DNA of 64,000 nt from Homoserinimonas sp044769865 (GTDB lineage: Bacteria; Actinomycetota; Actinomycetes; Actinomycetales; Microbacteriaceae), in the NCBI RefSeq assembly GCF_044769865.1, contig NZ_JBIZWA010000001.1, positions 682,001-746,000 of the forward strand. Reading direction: 5' to 3'. Positions 1 to 7,333 of the stretch are shown here, piece by piece. The position numbers were made by a program, and so were the translations under genes. Each line of letters opens with the position of its first letter. The stretch's first letter is position 1. The notes beneath the pieces are model-generated. The model saw only the letters and a list, made by a program, of their open reading frames with translations, was not told the DNA's origin and ran no database searches.

Positions 1-409
1 TCACGGGGCCGACCTCGACGATCGCGGGGTCGAGTTCCTCGGCCGGCTCCACCCGCCGTCGCAGCACGGCGCGCACCCGTGCGAGCAGCTCCCGGCTTGA
101 GTAGGGCTTCGTGACGTAGTCGTCGGCCCCGAGTTCGAGCCCCACGACGATGTCAACCTCGGAATCCTTCGCCGTGAGCATGATGATCGGCAGCTGCGAG
201 ACGGCACGGATGCGACGGCACACCTCGGTGCCCGAGATGCCGGGCAGCATGAGGTCGAGCAGCACGAGGTCGATGCCGCCCCGCTCGAACTCCTCCATCG
301 CGGCGGTGCCGTCGTCGGCGATGGTGACGTCGTAGCCCTCCTTCGCGAGGAGGTACTCGAGCGGCTCGCTCAGCGAACGTTCGTCTTCGACGATCAGGAT
401 GCGGGTCAC
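1..409 (-). CDS. regX3: RegX3/PhoP-type response regulator (partial, 3' end outside window)
   Basis: OmpR/PhoB-class response regulator, the expected partner of the histidine kinase encoded immediately upstream. The visible part is a complete receiver domain: acidic pocket E8/D9, phospho-acceptor D52 in the strand LLDLMLPG, T79 and K101 in the YVTKP loop. The winged-helix DNA-binding half lies beyond position 1, so the gene is cut by the window edge. The GTG start at 409 overlaps the senX3 stop as GTGA, which implies translational coupling. The 11-bp PHO-type repeats before senX3/phoU and before both pstS genes are its likely targets. The name rests on neighbourhood (senX3, phoU, gpmA, pst genes) as well as receiver sequence; calling it PhoP would describe the same role. 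Confidence 0.9.
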   Translation of the reverse strand, partial: MTRILIVEDERSLSEPLEYLLAKEGYDVTIADDGTAAMEEFERGGIDLVLLDLMLPGISGTEVCRRIRAVSQLPIIMLTAKDSEVDIVVGLELGADDYVTKPYSSRELLARVRAVLRRRVEPAEELDPAIVEVGPV

Positions 410-1611
410 GAGACTCCCTCTAGGGTGGCTGGGCTCGGCAGGAGCGGGGTTGGGCCGGTCGCGGCATCCGTCATCGACTTGAGCGACGACTGCGATGCCT
501 CGGGAAGACGGATGGTGAAGGTGGAACCGCGGCCGACCTGCGACCACACGCGCACGTCGCCACCGTGGTTCTGCACCGCGTGCTTGACGATGCTGAGTCC
601 GAGGCCCGTGCCGCCCGTGTTGCGGGCGCGAGCCGGGTCGATGCGGTAGAAGCGCTCGAAGACCCGCTCGAGGTCCTCCTCGGGGATGCCGATGCCCTGG
701 TCGGTCACCGCAACCTCGACGACGCCGTCGCTGTGCGTCACGCCGACGCCGATCCGCGAGCCGTCCGGCGAATACTGCACGGCATTCGACACGAGATTGT
801 GCACGGCGGCGACGAGGATCGGCTCGTCGCCGTAGACCTGCGCACCCGTCGCGCCGCCACTGACGAGCGTGATGCGGTGCTTGTCGGCCTGCACGCGACT
901 CGCGTCGATCGCGGCGGCCACGATGTCGTCGACTTCGACGAGCTCGGGCTTGGCAAGGGCATCCGCCGCCTGCAGCCTCGAGAGCTCGATGATCTCCTTG
1001 GTGATGCGCGCCAGCCGGTCAGACTCCTTCGTGAGGCGCTTGGCGAACCGTCGCACCTGCTCAGGATCGTCGGATGCCGACTGCAGCGCCTCGGCAAGCA
1101 GCCCGACCGCGCCGATCGGGGTCTTCAGTTCATGACTGATGTTGGCGACGAAGTCGCGCCGCACCTCGTCGAGCCGGTAGGCCTCCGTGCGGTCCTCCGC
1201 GAGCAGCAGCACGAAGCGGGAGCCGATGCGGGCGACGCGCACGAAGAGGTGCACATTGGCGTCGCTGAAGGGGCCACGCGAGAGCACGACCTCCTGCGAG
1301 ACGGGATCACCCTCGCGTCGCACCCGGTCGACGATCTCCACGAGCTCCGGATGCACGAGCGACTGTTGCGCGACGAGGCCGAAGGCGAGCGCGCCCGGCG
1401 AGGCCTTCATGACGTTGTTGGAAGGGTCGAGTACGACCCCGGCGGTCTCGAGCGCGTCGAGCACCTGCTCCACGCCGTCAGGAACGCCGCCGCGCACCAC
1501 CGCCACGGCTCGCTCGCCCCGGCGGGCGGCATAGTGAATCAGGCTGACCAGCGCAGCGCCCACGGCAAGGCCGAAGAGCAACGACAGGGCAACCAGCACG
1601 CTGGGTTCCAT
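406..1611 (-). CDS. senX3: Phosphate-sensing histidine kinase SenX3
   Basis: Membrane sensor kinase of the phosphate two-component system, 401 residues. It has a single N-terminal membrane helix (about residues 5-27), a linker, a PAS-like domain (about 42-140), a HisKA domain with the phospho-accepting H160 in FVANISHELKTP, and a HATPase domain with the N box (HNLVSNAVQYS), DQGIGIP and GTGLGLSIV motifs. One membrane pass with no extracellular sensor domain is typical of SenX3, which senses phosphate indirectly through PhoU and the Pst transporter. It is followed by regX3 with a 4-bp overlap and is divergent from phoU across a PHO-box array. A -10-like TAATCT lies 7 nt before the ATG. Confidence 0.93.
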   Translation of the reverse strand: MEPSVLVALSLLFGLAVGAALVSLIHYAARRGERAVAVVRGGVPDGVEQVLDALETAGVVLDPSNNVMKASPGALAFGLVAQQSLVHPELVEIVDRVRREGDPVSQEVVLSRGPFSDANVHLFVRVARIGSRFVLLLAEDRTEAYRLDEVRRDFVANISHELKTPIGAVGLLAEALQSASDDPEQVRRFAKRLTKESDRLARITKEIIELSRLQAADALAKPELVEVDDIVAAAIDASRVQADKHRITLVSGGATGAQVYGDEPILVAAVHNLVSNAVQYSPDGSRIGVGVTHSDGVVEVAVTDQGIGIPEEDLERVFERFYRIDPARARNTGGTGLGLSIVKHAVQNHGGDVRVWSQVGRGSTFTIRLPEASQSSLKSMTDAATGPTPLLPSPATLEGVS

Positions 1612-1618
1612 AGCGACT

Positions 1619-1624
1619 AGATTA
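1619..1624 (-). promoter_or_regulatory. -10 element of senX3 (near-leaderless)
   Basis: On the minus strand TAATCT is followed by 7 nt and then the senX3 ATG at 1611. The spacing puts the transcription start at or next to the start codon, and no Shine-Dalgarno sequence is visible. It lies downstream of the PHO repeats as read toward senX3. Confidence 0.5.
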
Positions 1625-1682
1625 GTTACATCTCGACCCCGTCCGTCCGGGTGGCTGCTGGTTCGCTTTGAGAAGCCGAGGT

Positions 1683-1715
1683 GTTCAACGGATGCTCACC
1701 CCGCGTTAACCTTCC
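1683..1715. promoter_or_regulatory. PHO box array between senX3 and phoU
   Basis: Three consecutive 11-bp units read GTTCAACGGAT, GCTCACCCCGC and GTTAACCTTCC. The exact 11-bp phasing and the GTTCACC-like left half of each unit match the direct-repeat PHO boxes bound by PhoP/RegX3 regulators in actinobacteria. The position between the divergent senX3-regX3 and phoU genes suggests autoregulation of the system. The assignment is by pattern, supported by similar arrays before both pstS genes. Confidence 0.75.
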
Positions 1716-1787
1716 CCGGTCAGGATGGCCCGGGATTGTGCGGGCTCACTGCCCCGCACCATTAACGCCAGGAATGAGGAACGGTCG

Positions 1788-2438
1788 ATGCGCGAAGTCT
1801 TCCAACAGGAACTGCAGGAGGTGCAGGAGCGTCTCGTCGAGATCGCGAGCCTCGTCGCCATCTCGATCGAGAACGCCACCCGCGCCTTCAACGAATCCAA
1901 CGTCTCGCTCGCCGAGCGGGTCATCGCCGACGATGACAAGATCGACGAACTCGCCATCAGCCTCGACGAGCTCGCCATCAACATCCTTGCTCGCCAGCAG
2001 CCGGTCGCGCGCGACCTGCGCATCGTCGTGAGTGCCCTGCGCATCTCGGCCTCGCTCGAGCGCATGGGCGACATGAGCGAGCACATCGCCCAGCTCGCCC
2101 GTTATCGCTTCCCTGAGAAGGTTGTGCCCAAGACGCTGCGGCCCACCTTCGCCGAGATGGGGCAGCTGGATGTCACCATGGCGCGCAAGCTCGCGGAGCT
2201 GCTGCGCACGGAGGACGTGCGCCTCGCCGAGGAGATCCGCAATGACGACGACAAGGTCGACGCGCTGCACCTCAGCGTCTTCGACACCGTGCTCGGTGAG
2301 AAGTGGAAGGGCGGCGCTGAAGACACGGTCGACGCGACGCTCGCCTCGCGGTACCACGAGCGCTTCGCCGACCACGCCGTCTCGATCGCCAAGAAGGTGC
2401 AGTACCTCGCGACGGGTGACTGGATTCCGGTCGACTGA
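1788..2438 (+). CDS. phoU: Phosphate signalling protein PhoU
   Basis: PhoU links the Pst transporter to the SenX3 kinase and represses phosphate-starvation signalling when phosphate is plentiful. The protein has 216 residues, the normal family size, with the two repeated three-helix bundles. The metal-binding E/D-rich motifs are visible as ERMGDMSEH in the first half and HERFADHAVSIAKK in the second. I chose the ATG at 1788 because a GAGGA ribosome site lies just upstream and the protein then begins MREVFQQEL as in relatives; an upstream in-frame ATG at 1725 would add an unrelated tail. It is divergent from senX3 across the PHO-box array and ends in a strong two-way terminator. Confidence 0.94.
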   Translation: MREVFQQELQEVQERLVEIASLVAISIENATRAFNESNVSLAERVIADDDKIDELAISLDELAINILARQQPVARDLRIVVSALRISASLERMGDMSEHIAQLARYRFPEKVVPKTLRPTFAEMGQLDVTMARKLAELLRTEDVRLAEEIRNDDDKVDALHLSVFDTVLGEKWKGGAEDTVDATLASRYHERFADHAVSIAKKVQYLATGDWIPVD

Positions 2439-2450
2439 CCCTTTGAGTGC

Positions 2451-2493
2451 AGAGAAAATGCCCATCCCGCTCGGCGGGATGGGCATTTTCTCT
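2451..2493. terminator. Bidirectional terminator between phoU and gpmA
   Basis: A perfect 20-bp inverted repeat (2451-2470 and 2474-2493) encloses a TCG loop. One arm begins AGAGAAAATGCCCATCCCGC, so the stem ends in A-rich/T-rich flanks that provide a T-rich tract in either direction. It lies between the convergent phoU and gpmA stops and should serve both. Confidence 0.9.
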
Positions 2494-2504
2494 ACTTCGA
2501 GGGC

Positions 2505-3248
2505 CTAGTGCTTGCCCTGTGCCGCGACGGCGGCGGCGCCCGCGGCGGCCGCCTCGGGGTCGAGGTACCGCGAGGGCGCGACCGGCATGAAGTCTTCGCC
2601 GAGTTCGTAGACGAGCGGGATGCCCGTGGGGATGTTCAGGGCAGCGATGTCGTCATCCGAGATGCCGTCGAGGTGCTTGACGAGGGCGCGCAGGGAGTTG
2701 CCGTGCGCCGTGACCAGCACGGTCTTGCCCGCCGCGAGGTCAGGCGTGATGTCGGACTCCCAGTAGGGAAGCATCCGCTCGATCACGTCTTTGAGGCACT
2801 CGGTGCGGGGCAGCTCGTCGCCGAGCTCGGCGTAGCGGGGGTCGCCTGCCTGCGAGAACTCGTTGTCGTCATCGAGGGGCGGCGGCGGGGTGTCGAAGCT
2901 GCGGCGCCACGTCATGAACTGTTCCTCGCCGTACTTCGCGAGGGTGTCGGCCTTGTCGAGGCCCTGCAGCGCGCCGTAGTGGCGCTCGTTGAGCCGCCAT
3001 GAACGGGTCACGTCGATCCAGTCGCGGTCGCAGGCCTCGAGCGCGATGTTCGCCGTGTGGATGGCGCGCTTGAGCAGCGAGGTGTGGAGGATGTCGGGCA
3101 GCAGGCCCTCCTGGGCCATGAGTTCACCCGCGCGACGCCCCTCGGCGCGGCCCTCCTCGGTGAGGGGCACGTCCACCCATCCTGTGAAGAGGTTCTTCTC
3201 GTTCCAGTCGCTGCGGCCATGGCGGAGGAGGATGAGCGTGTAGGTCAT
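2505..3248 (-). CDS. gpmA: 2,3-bisphosphoglycerate-dependent phosphoglycerate mutase
   Basis: Glycolytic enzyme interconverting 3- and 2-phosphoglycerate through a phosphohistidine intermediate. The protein is 247 residues, standard for GpmA. The active-site histidine is H10 in LLRHGRSDWN, followed by the NLFTGWVDVPLT motif, the catalytic NERHYGALQGL segment and the second histidine in LVTAHGNSLRAL. It faces phoU tail to tail. Linkage of gpm to senX3-regX3 is also known from mycobacteria and supports the naming of that pair. A TACACT box 6 nt before the ATG suggests a leaderless transcript. Confidence 0.96.
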   Translation of the reverse strand: MTYTLILLRHGRSDWNEKNLFTGWVDVPLTEEGRAEGRRAGELMAQEGLLPDILHTSLLKRAIHTANIALEACDRDWIDVTRSWRLNERHYGALQGLDKADTLAKYGEEQFMTWRRSFDTPPPPLDDDNEFSQAGDPRYAELGDELPRTECLKDVIERMLPYWESDITPDLAAGKTVLVTAHGNSLRALVKHLDGISDDDIAALNIPTGIPLVYELGEDFMPVAPSRYLDPEAAAAGAAAVAAQGKH

Positions 3249-3254
3249 GCGGAC

Positions 3255-3260
3255 AGTGTA
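3255..3260 (-). promoter_or_regulatory. Leaderless -10 element of gpmA
   Basis: TACACT on the minus strand is followed by exactly 6 nt and the gpmA ATG at 3248. This TANNNT-N6-start layout recurs before several genes in the window and has no ribosome site, as expected for a leaderless mRNA. Confidence 0.55.
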
Positions 3261-3363
3261 CTGAGGGCTCAGGGTCTGGCGGATGCGATGTCATCCCTCA
3301 GGACTACCGGGAGGCGACCCGAGGCCGACGCGGCAGGGGCCGCCTGCGCAGTGGGATGGAACC

Positions 3364-3900
3364 ATGAACGTTTCACGCCTACTCGCCGCCACCGCGGCCG
3401 CCGCCCTCGCCACATCGACCCTCGCCGGTTGCGCCGTCATCGACATGATCTTCGAGGACGGCCCGCCCAAGGACCCCGAGGAGCGCCACTTCGAGGTGTA
3501 CGCCGACGCGCCCACGACGGGGCAACTTGCCTTCGCGATGCCGAGCTTCGTGCCGAAGGACGCGACCGACATCGACGTGCGGCTCATGCCGAGCGCTGAG
3601 CCCGGGTACCTGCTCCGCTACACCTCAAGCAAGGGCTTCAAGGATGCCCGCTGCGAACCCATCGCGGAGGCACCGCCCGCCGCGATCGACTCCACCTGGT
3701 GGCCCGACGAGGAGTTCGCGGAGGCGTGGGAGTGCAACGAGAAGCGCATGATCCGCCCTGTCTACGTGAGCGCCGCCGGCGACACCGTCTATGCGTGGAC
3801 ATCCGACCTCGAGGCGGCAGACATGACCCCGGATGCCACGCCCGAGGCCGAGTCGGAGCCCGCACCCAAGACGACCGACGGCACGCCCGGCGCCGAGTAG
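3364..3900 (+). CDS. Hypothetical lipoprotein
   Basis: Secreted lipoprotein of 178 residues with no recognised enzymatic domain. The N-terminus is a lipoprotein signal peptide: basic start, alanine-rich core and a lipobox ending TLAGC with the lipid-carrying cysteine at C23. The mature part is acidic, with several tryptophans (STWWPDEEF), two further cysteines (DARCEP and WECNEK) that could form a disulfide, and a proline/threonine/glutamate-rich tail from about residue 155 that looks disordered. The ATG at 3364 is chosen because it gives a proper signal peptide; an upstream in-frame ATG at 3283 would bury it. It stands alone between gpmA and a convergent membrane-protein gene. Confidence 0.8.
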   Translation: MNVSRLLAATAAAALATSTLAGCAVIDMIFEDGPPKDPEERHFEVYADAPTTGQLAFAMPSFVPKDATDIDVRLMPSAEPGYLLRYTSSKGFKDARCEPIAEAPPAAIDSTWWPDEEFAEAWECNEKRMIRPVYVSAAGDTVYAWTSDLEAADMTPDATPEAESEPAPKTTDGTPGAE

Positions 3901-3902
3901 CC

Positions 3903-5009
3903 CTAGGAGCTGGGAAGAAGCGTCCGCGCCTCCTCTGGCCGCATGCCAGTGGCCACGAGGAGGTCGACGACGAGCGGCCGCAGCAGGTGCACGACGATCG
4001 TCGTCGGCATGCGGGCCCCGGGCAGGGAGTTGCTCGGGTCGAGCATGGGCATGACGTCCACGAGCACGCCGCGGGCACGCTCGGCGGCGGCGGGGTCGTC
4101 GAGGCTCTCGCCAAGGAGGGTGACGGCGTCCGCCACCTGCTGCACGAGGCCGGCGAGCGCCGGCCGCTGCTCTCCATCCCGCACGAGGAAGGCGATACGG
4201 CGCGAGATGACACGAAGGTGGCGCGCGGCCAGGTCGAGGCCCGCCAACACCTGCGACTGCCGCCGCAGTGCCGGCAAATGACGCCGCAGGAAGGGTGAGA
4301 TACGCGCGATCGCGATCGCCGATTCTTGCGACTGCGCCCATGCGTCGATGAGCGCCTGCGTGCGCCGCAGCCTGGAGAGTGCGAGGGATGCCGCTGGCTC
4401 CTGTCCGTCGCGAAGCGCCTCGACGACCGACGAGAGCGACTCCGAGAGCGTCGCGAGCAGCCGCTGCGCGTCACGCCGGGCGATGCGTCGCGGGTCTCGC
4501 GGAAGCAGTGCGGTGACGGCGAGGGCGACGAGGCCTCCCACGAGCCCGTCGATGCTCCGCGTGAACACGCCGCCGTCGGGCGCGGGCAGCACCATCACGA
4601 GGATCGACTGCACTCCCGCCGCGATCGCAAACGGTGCACTAGGTGACAGCAGTCGGGCCACGAAGAGGGTGACGGTGAGCACCGTGGCGATCTGCCACCA
4701 CCCCGACCCGACCACGAGCAGCGCGACCTCGCTGAGCACGATGCCAACGAGGATGCCGACGGCAGACTCGAGCACGCGCCGGGGGCGGGCGTCGCGGTTG
4801 AATCCCAGGATCGTCAGGGTCGAGACGAGCGCGATCGCGGGGGTCGGATGACCGAGCACCTCGTGCGCGATGAGCCACGCCAGCATGGCCGCCAGCACGA
4901 TCTGCGCGATGTTCGGTGCCGATTCGGCAACACGGCCCAGCGCCGCCCGGGCGTCCAGGCTGCGGTTGAGGCGGCGTTCGAGCCGCCGGGCGCTGCCGCT
5001 CTCAGCCAT
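3903..5009 (-). CDS. FUSC/aromatic acid exporter-like membrane protein
   Basis: Membrane protein of 368 residues resembling the FUSC/ArAE family (aromatic acid exporter-type, COG4129). The N-terminal half has a cluster of hydrophobic helices (about residues 35-180) with small-residue-rich turns. The C-terminal half is a soluble alpha-helical, arginine-rich domain (about 190-368) in the position of the cytoplasmic domain of that family. The substrate cannot be predicted. The ATG at 5009 (MAESGSARRLE) overlaps the end of ygfZ by 8 bp, so the two probably form one transcript with the nitrobindin-like gene upstream. The family call is from overall layout, so moderately sure. Confidence 0.72.
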   Translation of the reverse strand: MAESGSARRLERRLNRSLDARAALGRVAESAPNIAQIVLAAMLAWLIAHEVLGHPTPAIALVSTLTILGFNRDARPRRVLESAVGILVGIVLSEVALLVVGSGWWQIATVLTVTLFVARLLSPSAPFAIAAGVQSILVMVLPAPDGGVFTRSIDGLVGGLVALAVTALLPRDPRRIARRDAQRLLATLSESLSSVVEALRDGQEPAASLALSRLRRTQALIDAWAQSQESAIAIARISPFLRRHLPALRRQSQVLAGLDLAARHLRVISRRIAFLVRDGEQRPALAGLVQQVADAVTLLGESLDDPAAAERARGVLVDVMPMLDPSNSLPGARMPTTIVVHLLRPLVVDLLVATGMRPEEARTLLPSS

Positions 5010-6168
5010 TCGCGCCGGGGCGCGTGGGGCGCGTAGCCGCCCCCAGCCGCGGCAGACGCGGGATGTCGGCCGTCGCGCCCGCGCCGACAGGCACGATGAC
5101 CTCTTGGCCGGCAGCGACCGGGCCGCCATTCGTCACCACCGTCAGCGTCTCGACCGGGTCGGTCGACCGCTTGATGACGGCGAGGGCGATGGGCCCGAGC
5201 TCGTGGTGGCGGGCGACGGATGTCACGGCGCCGACCTCCTTCTCGCCCAGCACGACGGTGTCACCGCGCTGCGGCAGCAGGTCATCGGAGCCGTCGAGGT
5301 GCAGCATGACGAGGCGGCGGGGCGGACGACCGAGGTTGTGCACCTTCGCGACCGTCTCCTGGCCGCGGTAGCAACCCTTGTTGAGGTGCACCGCGCTGCG
5401 CAGCCAGTCAAGTTCGTGGGGGATGGACCGCTCGTCGGCCTCCGTCACGAGCCGTGGGCGCCACGCGGCCACCCGGAGCGCCTCGAGCGCGAGCACCCCC
5501 GCGGGAGGCGTGTCGAGGCTCTCGAGCGCGGCGCGCTCGATGAGCGTCTCCCGGTACGGGAACGCGGGCGAGGGATGCTCGCCCTCCGCATACTGCCACC
5601 CGCCCGCGACAACCTCGGTCCACGGGTCACGCCACACCAGCGCCACGCCAGCGCGCTCCACAGCGGGCAGGTCGACGGGCCCGATGTGGCCCAGGGTCGC
5701 AAAGTCGGCGCTGCGGTCGGCGATCTCGACCCGCATCATGAAGCGCATGCGCAGGAGCCAGGCGGCGAGGGCATCCGCTTGGCTGCGGTCGACGAGGAGC
5801 CATGCGGTCTCGCCGTCATCGACGATGCGTACGGAATGCTCGATGCGGCCCTGCGGGTCGAGGATGAGAGTCTCGGCGGAGTCGCCTGGCGCGAGCCGGG
5901 CGATGGACTGGCTGCTGATCGAGTCGAGCCAGGTCAGCCGGTCTGGGCCAGTGAGGGAGAGCACTCCCCTGTGGGACAGGTCGACGACGGCGCGGCCGGC
6001 CTCGAGCTCGCGCTGTTCGCGCACGGGGTCGCCGTAGTGGGCGGCGACGCCGGCATCCGGCTCGTCGGCCTCGACCGCGCCGGGGCGGTCGAGCCAGGGG
6101 GAACGCCACGCCTCGGTTGCGGCGGGCTCGGTGCCGGCAGGCTCGGTGTTGGCAGGGTCAGTCGACAC
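5002..6168 (-). CDS. ygfZ: YgfZ/GcvT-domain folate-binding protein
   Basis: Folate-binding protein related to the glycine-cleavage T protein; family members help assemble or repair certain iron-sulfur enzymes. The diagnostic signature NKGCYRGQE with its invariant cysteine is present in the C-terminal half, followed by the small C-terminal barrel domain. With the GTG start at 6168 it has 388 residues; the first 20 or so (repeated threonine/glutamate/proline/alanine) look disordered. A far upstream start would give an unlikely arginine- and proline-rich leader. The start overlaps the nitrobindin-like gene by 11 bp, and the stop overlaps the FUSC gene. Confidence 0.88.
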   Translation of the reverse strand: MSTDPANTEPAGTEPAATEAWRSPWLDRPGAVEADEPDAGVAAHYGDPVREQRELEAGRAVVDLSHRGVLSLTGPDRLTWLDSISSQSIARLAPGDSAETLILDPQGRIEHSVRIVDDGETAWLLVDRSQADALAAWLLRMRFMMRVEIADRSADFATLGHIGPVDLPAVERAGVALVWRDPWTEVVAGGWQYAEGEHPSPAFPYRETLIERAALESLDTPPAGVLALEALRVAAWRPRLVTEADERSIPHELDWLRSAVHLNKGCYRGQETVAKVHNLGRPPRRLVMLHLDGSDDLLPQRGDTVVLGEKEVGAVTSVARHHELGPIALAVIKRSTDPVETLTVVTNGGPVAAGQEVIVPVGAGATADIPRLPRLGAATRPTRPGANG

Positions 6169-6760
6169 GGGCGAGCCTCGCGGATGCGTGGGAGGTGAGC
6201 TGCTGGCCGAGGGCCGCAATGTCCCAGGCCCACAGCAGGTGGTCCTCGACGAGCCCATAGATGCGGGTCGACGCGGAGTGCTCCTTGGCGTCTGCCGAGC
6301 GCATGACGGCATCTGTCGCCAGGTCGATGCGCGGGCCGTTGACCTGCCCCAGGTAGAGCTCGCTCACCCCGCCGGGGTGGATGATCGACACCTCGATCTC
6401 GAAGGCGCCCGCAGCGTTGCGGAGGGTCTCGACCTCGCTCGCGGTCGAATATGGCGTGTCGCCCACGCCGGGGAGCATGCCGGGGCCGACATCGCCCTCG
6501 CCGAGGGCACGCGAGAGGCGCCAGTACCCCGTCTCGGCGGTGAGGACGGCCGGTTGCTCCCCCTCCTGGAGGAGCCACACGGAGGAGCTGTAGTTGAGGT
6601 AGGACGTGCCGTCATGGCTGAAGCTCACGCGCTGGCCGAACTCGAACTCCCTGACGTCACCATCGACGGGGTAGGAGATGACTCCCGTGCCCTCCCAGAC
6701 GCCGAGCAGCCAGGAGAGGGGCACCAGCTCGGAGGGGAGCGAGGCGTCGAGTTCGATCAT
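6158..6760 (-). CDS. Nitrobindin-like heme-binding FABP-family protein
   Basis: Beta-barrel protein of 200 residues of the nitrobindin group (DUF1794/THAP4 C-terminal family). Family members bind ferric heme through a C-terminal histidine and have been linked to nitric oxide or peroxynitrite chemistry. The N-terminal GxWxGxG signature is seen as LGVWEGTG (residues 19-26), and the likely heme ligand lies in the C-terminal LTSHASARL segment. A GGGAGGTG ribosome site precedes the ATG. It heads the three-gene set nitrobindin-ygfZ-FUSC, all overlapping. Pairing with an iron-sulfur cluster helper suggests a shared stress role, but that is inference. Confidence 0.85.
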   Translation of the reverse strand: MIELDASLPSELVPLSWLLGVWEGTGVISYPVDGDVREFEFGQRVSFSHDGTSYLNYSSSVWLLQEGEQPAVLTAETGYWRLSRALGEGDVGPGMLPGVGDTPYSTASEVETLRNAAGAFEIEVSIIHPGGVSELYLGQVNGPRIDLATDAVMRSADAKEHSASTRIYGLVEDHLLWAWDIAALGQQLTSHASARLARVD

Positions 6761-6812
6761 TCGGGCACCTCCCGTGGCGATGCGATCGGATGCAGCGTGC
6801 TGCGACCCCGGC

Positions 6813-6923
6813 TTAGCGCTGGCCGCGGAAGAGGTTGTACAGCACCACCGCGGAGACCCCGCCGATAGCCAGGAGGGCGAGGATCAGCAGTCCGACGTAG
6901 AAGAGTTCGAGTGCAAGGAGCAT
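6813..6923 (-). CDS. Small single-pass membrane protein (36 aa)
   Basis: Short open frame encoding 36 residues, essentially one membrane helix (MLLALELFYVGLLILALL continuing to about residue 30) followed by a basic tail, NLFRGQR. It was found by reading the gap between the nitrobindin-like gene and the next membrane protein. Support comes from the promoter: TAGAAT lies exactly 6 nt before the ATG, the same leaderless layout as neighbouring genes. Function unknown; it may be a modulator of a membrane complex. Confidence 0.55.
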   Translation of the reverse strand: MLLALELFYVGLLILALLAIGGVSAVVLYNLFRGQR

Positions 6924-6929
6924 GGGGCG

Positions 6930-6935
6930 ATTCTA
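6930..6935 (-). promoter_or_regulatory. Leaderless -10 element of the 36-aa membrane protein
   Basis: TAGAAT on the minus strand, 6 nt before the ATG at 6923. The match to the TANNNT-N6-ATG pattern is close and supports the short gene being real. Confidence 0.5.
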
Positions 6936-7232
6936 CCCCTCCACTGACGTGGCGAGGGCGAGCACCCCGGTGGCCACCGCGAGGATCACGACGGACCCCC
7001 CGACACTCGCCATGAGTCGGTTCACGAAGCCCACCTTGCTGTCGAGCGCAAGCTGCAGGCAGAACGACAGGATGGTCGCGGCTGCGAGCACGATCGGGAA
7101 CCACTGGAGTCGAGCATCCGGAGCAACGAACACGGCCGTGATGACGGCGCCCACCGCGACGAAGAGCCACACCGCCGCGACGCTCACCCGCGCCGTGGAG
7201 CGGTTCGGTGCCGTGTTCTCGTCGACCGTCAT
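6933..7232 (-). CDS. Small integral membrane protein
   Basis: Hypothetical protein of 99 residues with three predicted membrane helices: about residues 17-38 (VSVAAVWLFVAVGAVITAVFV), 46-65 and 73-93. A short polar N-terminus (MTVDENTAPNRS) precedes them. The ATG at 7232 is chosen over an upstream ATG at 7283, which would add a charged leader overlapping the glnR promoter region. No family is recognised. It is divergent from glnR. Confidence 0.7.
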   Translation of the reverse strand: MTVDENTAPNRSTARVSVAAVWLFVAVGAVITAVFVAPDARLQWFPIVLAAATILSFCLQLALDSKVGFVNRLMASVGGSVVILAVATGVLALATSVEG

Positions 7233-7303
7233 GCCCCAATCCTGCCTGATATCCCCGAAAACGCCCTGATGCGGCCTGAACATTCACGGCGCTACGGTCT
7301 GGA

Positions 7304-7309
7304 TAGACT
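7304..7309 (+). promoter_or_regulatory. -10 element of glnR
   Basis: TAGACT lies 24 nt before the proposed TTG start, predicting transcription start near 7316, inside the CTCC/GGAG palindrome. No convincing -35 box was found. Confidence 0.4.
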
Positions 7310-7311
7310 TG

Positions 7312-7327
7312 CTCCAAAATTTTGGAG
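7312..7327 (+). promoter_or_regulatory. Perfect 16-bp palindrome covering the glnR ribosome site
   Basis: CTCCAAAATTTTGGAG is a perfect palindrome whose right end is part of the GGAGG ribosome-binding site (7324-7328) of glnR. It could be a DNA operator at the transcription start or an RNA element that hides the ribosome site by pairing between molecules or in a tight hairpin. Confidence 0.5.
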
Positions 7328-7333
7328 GCCCCG

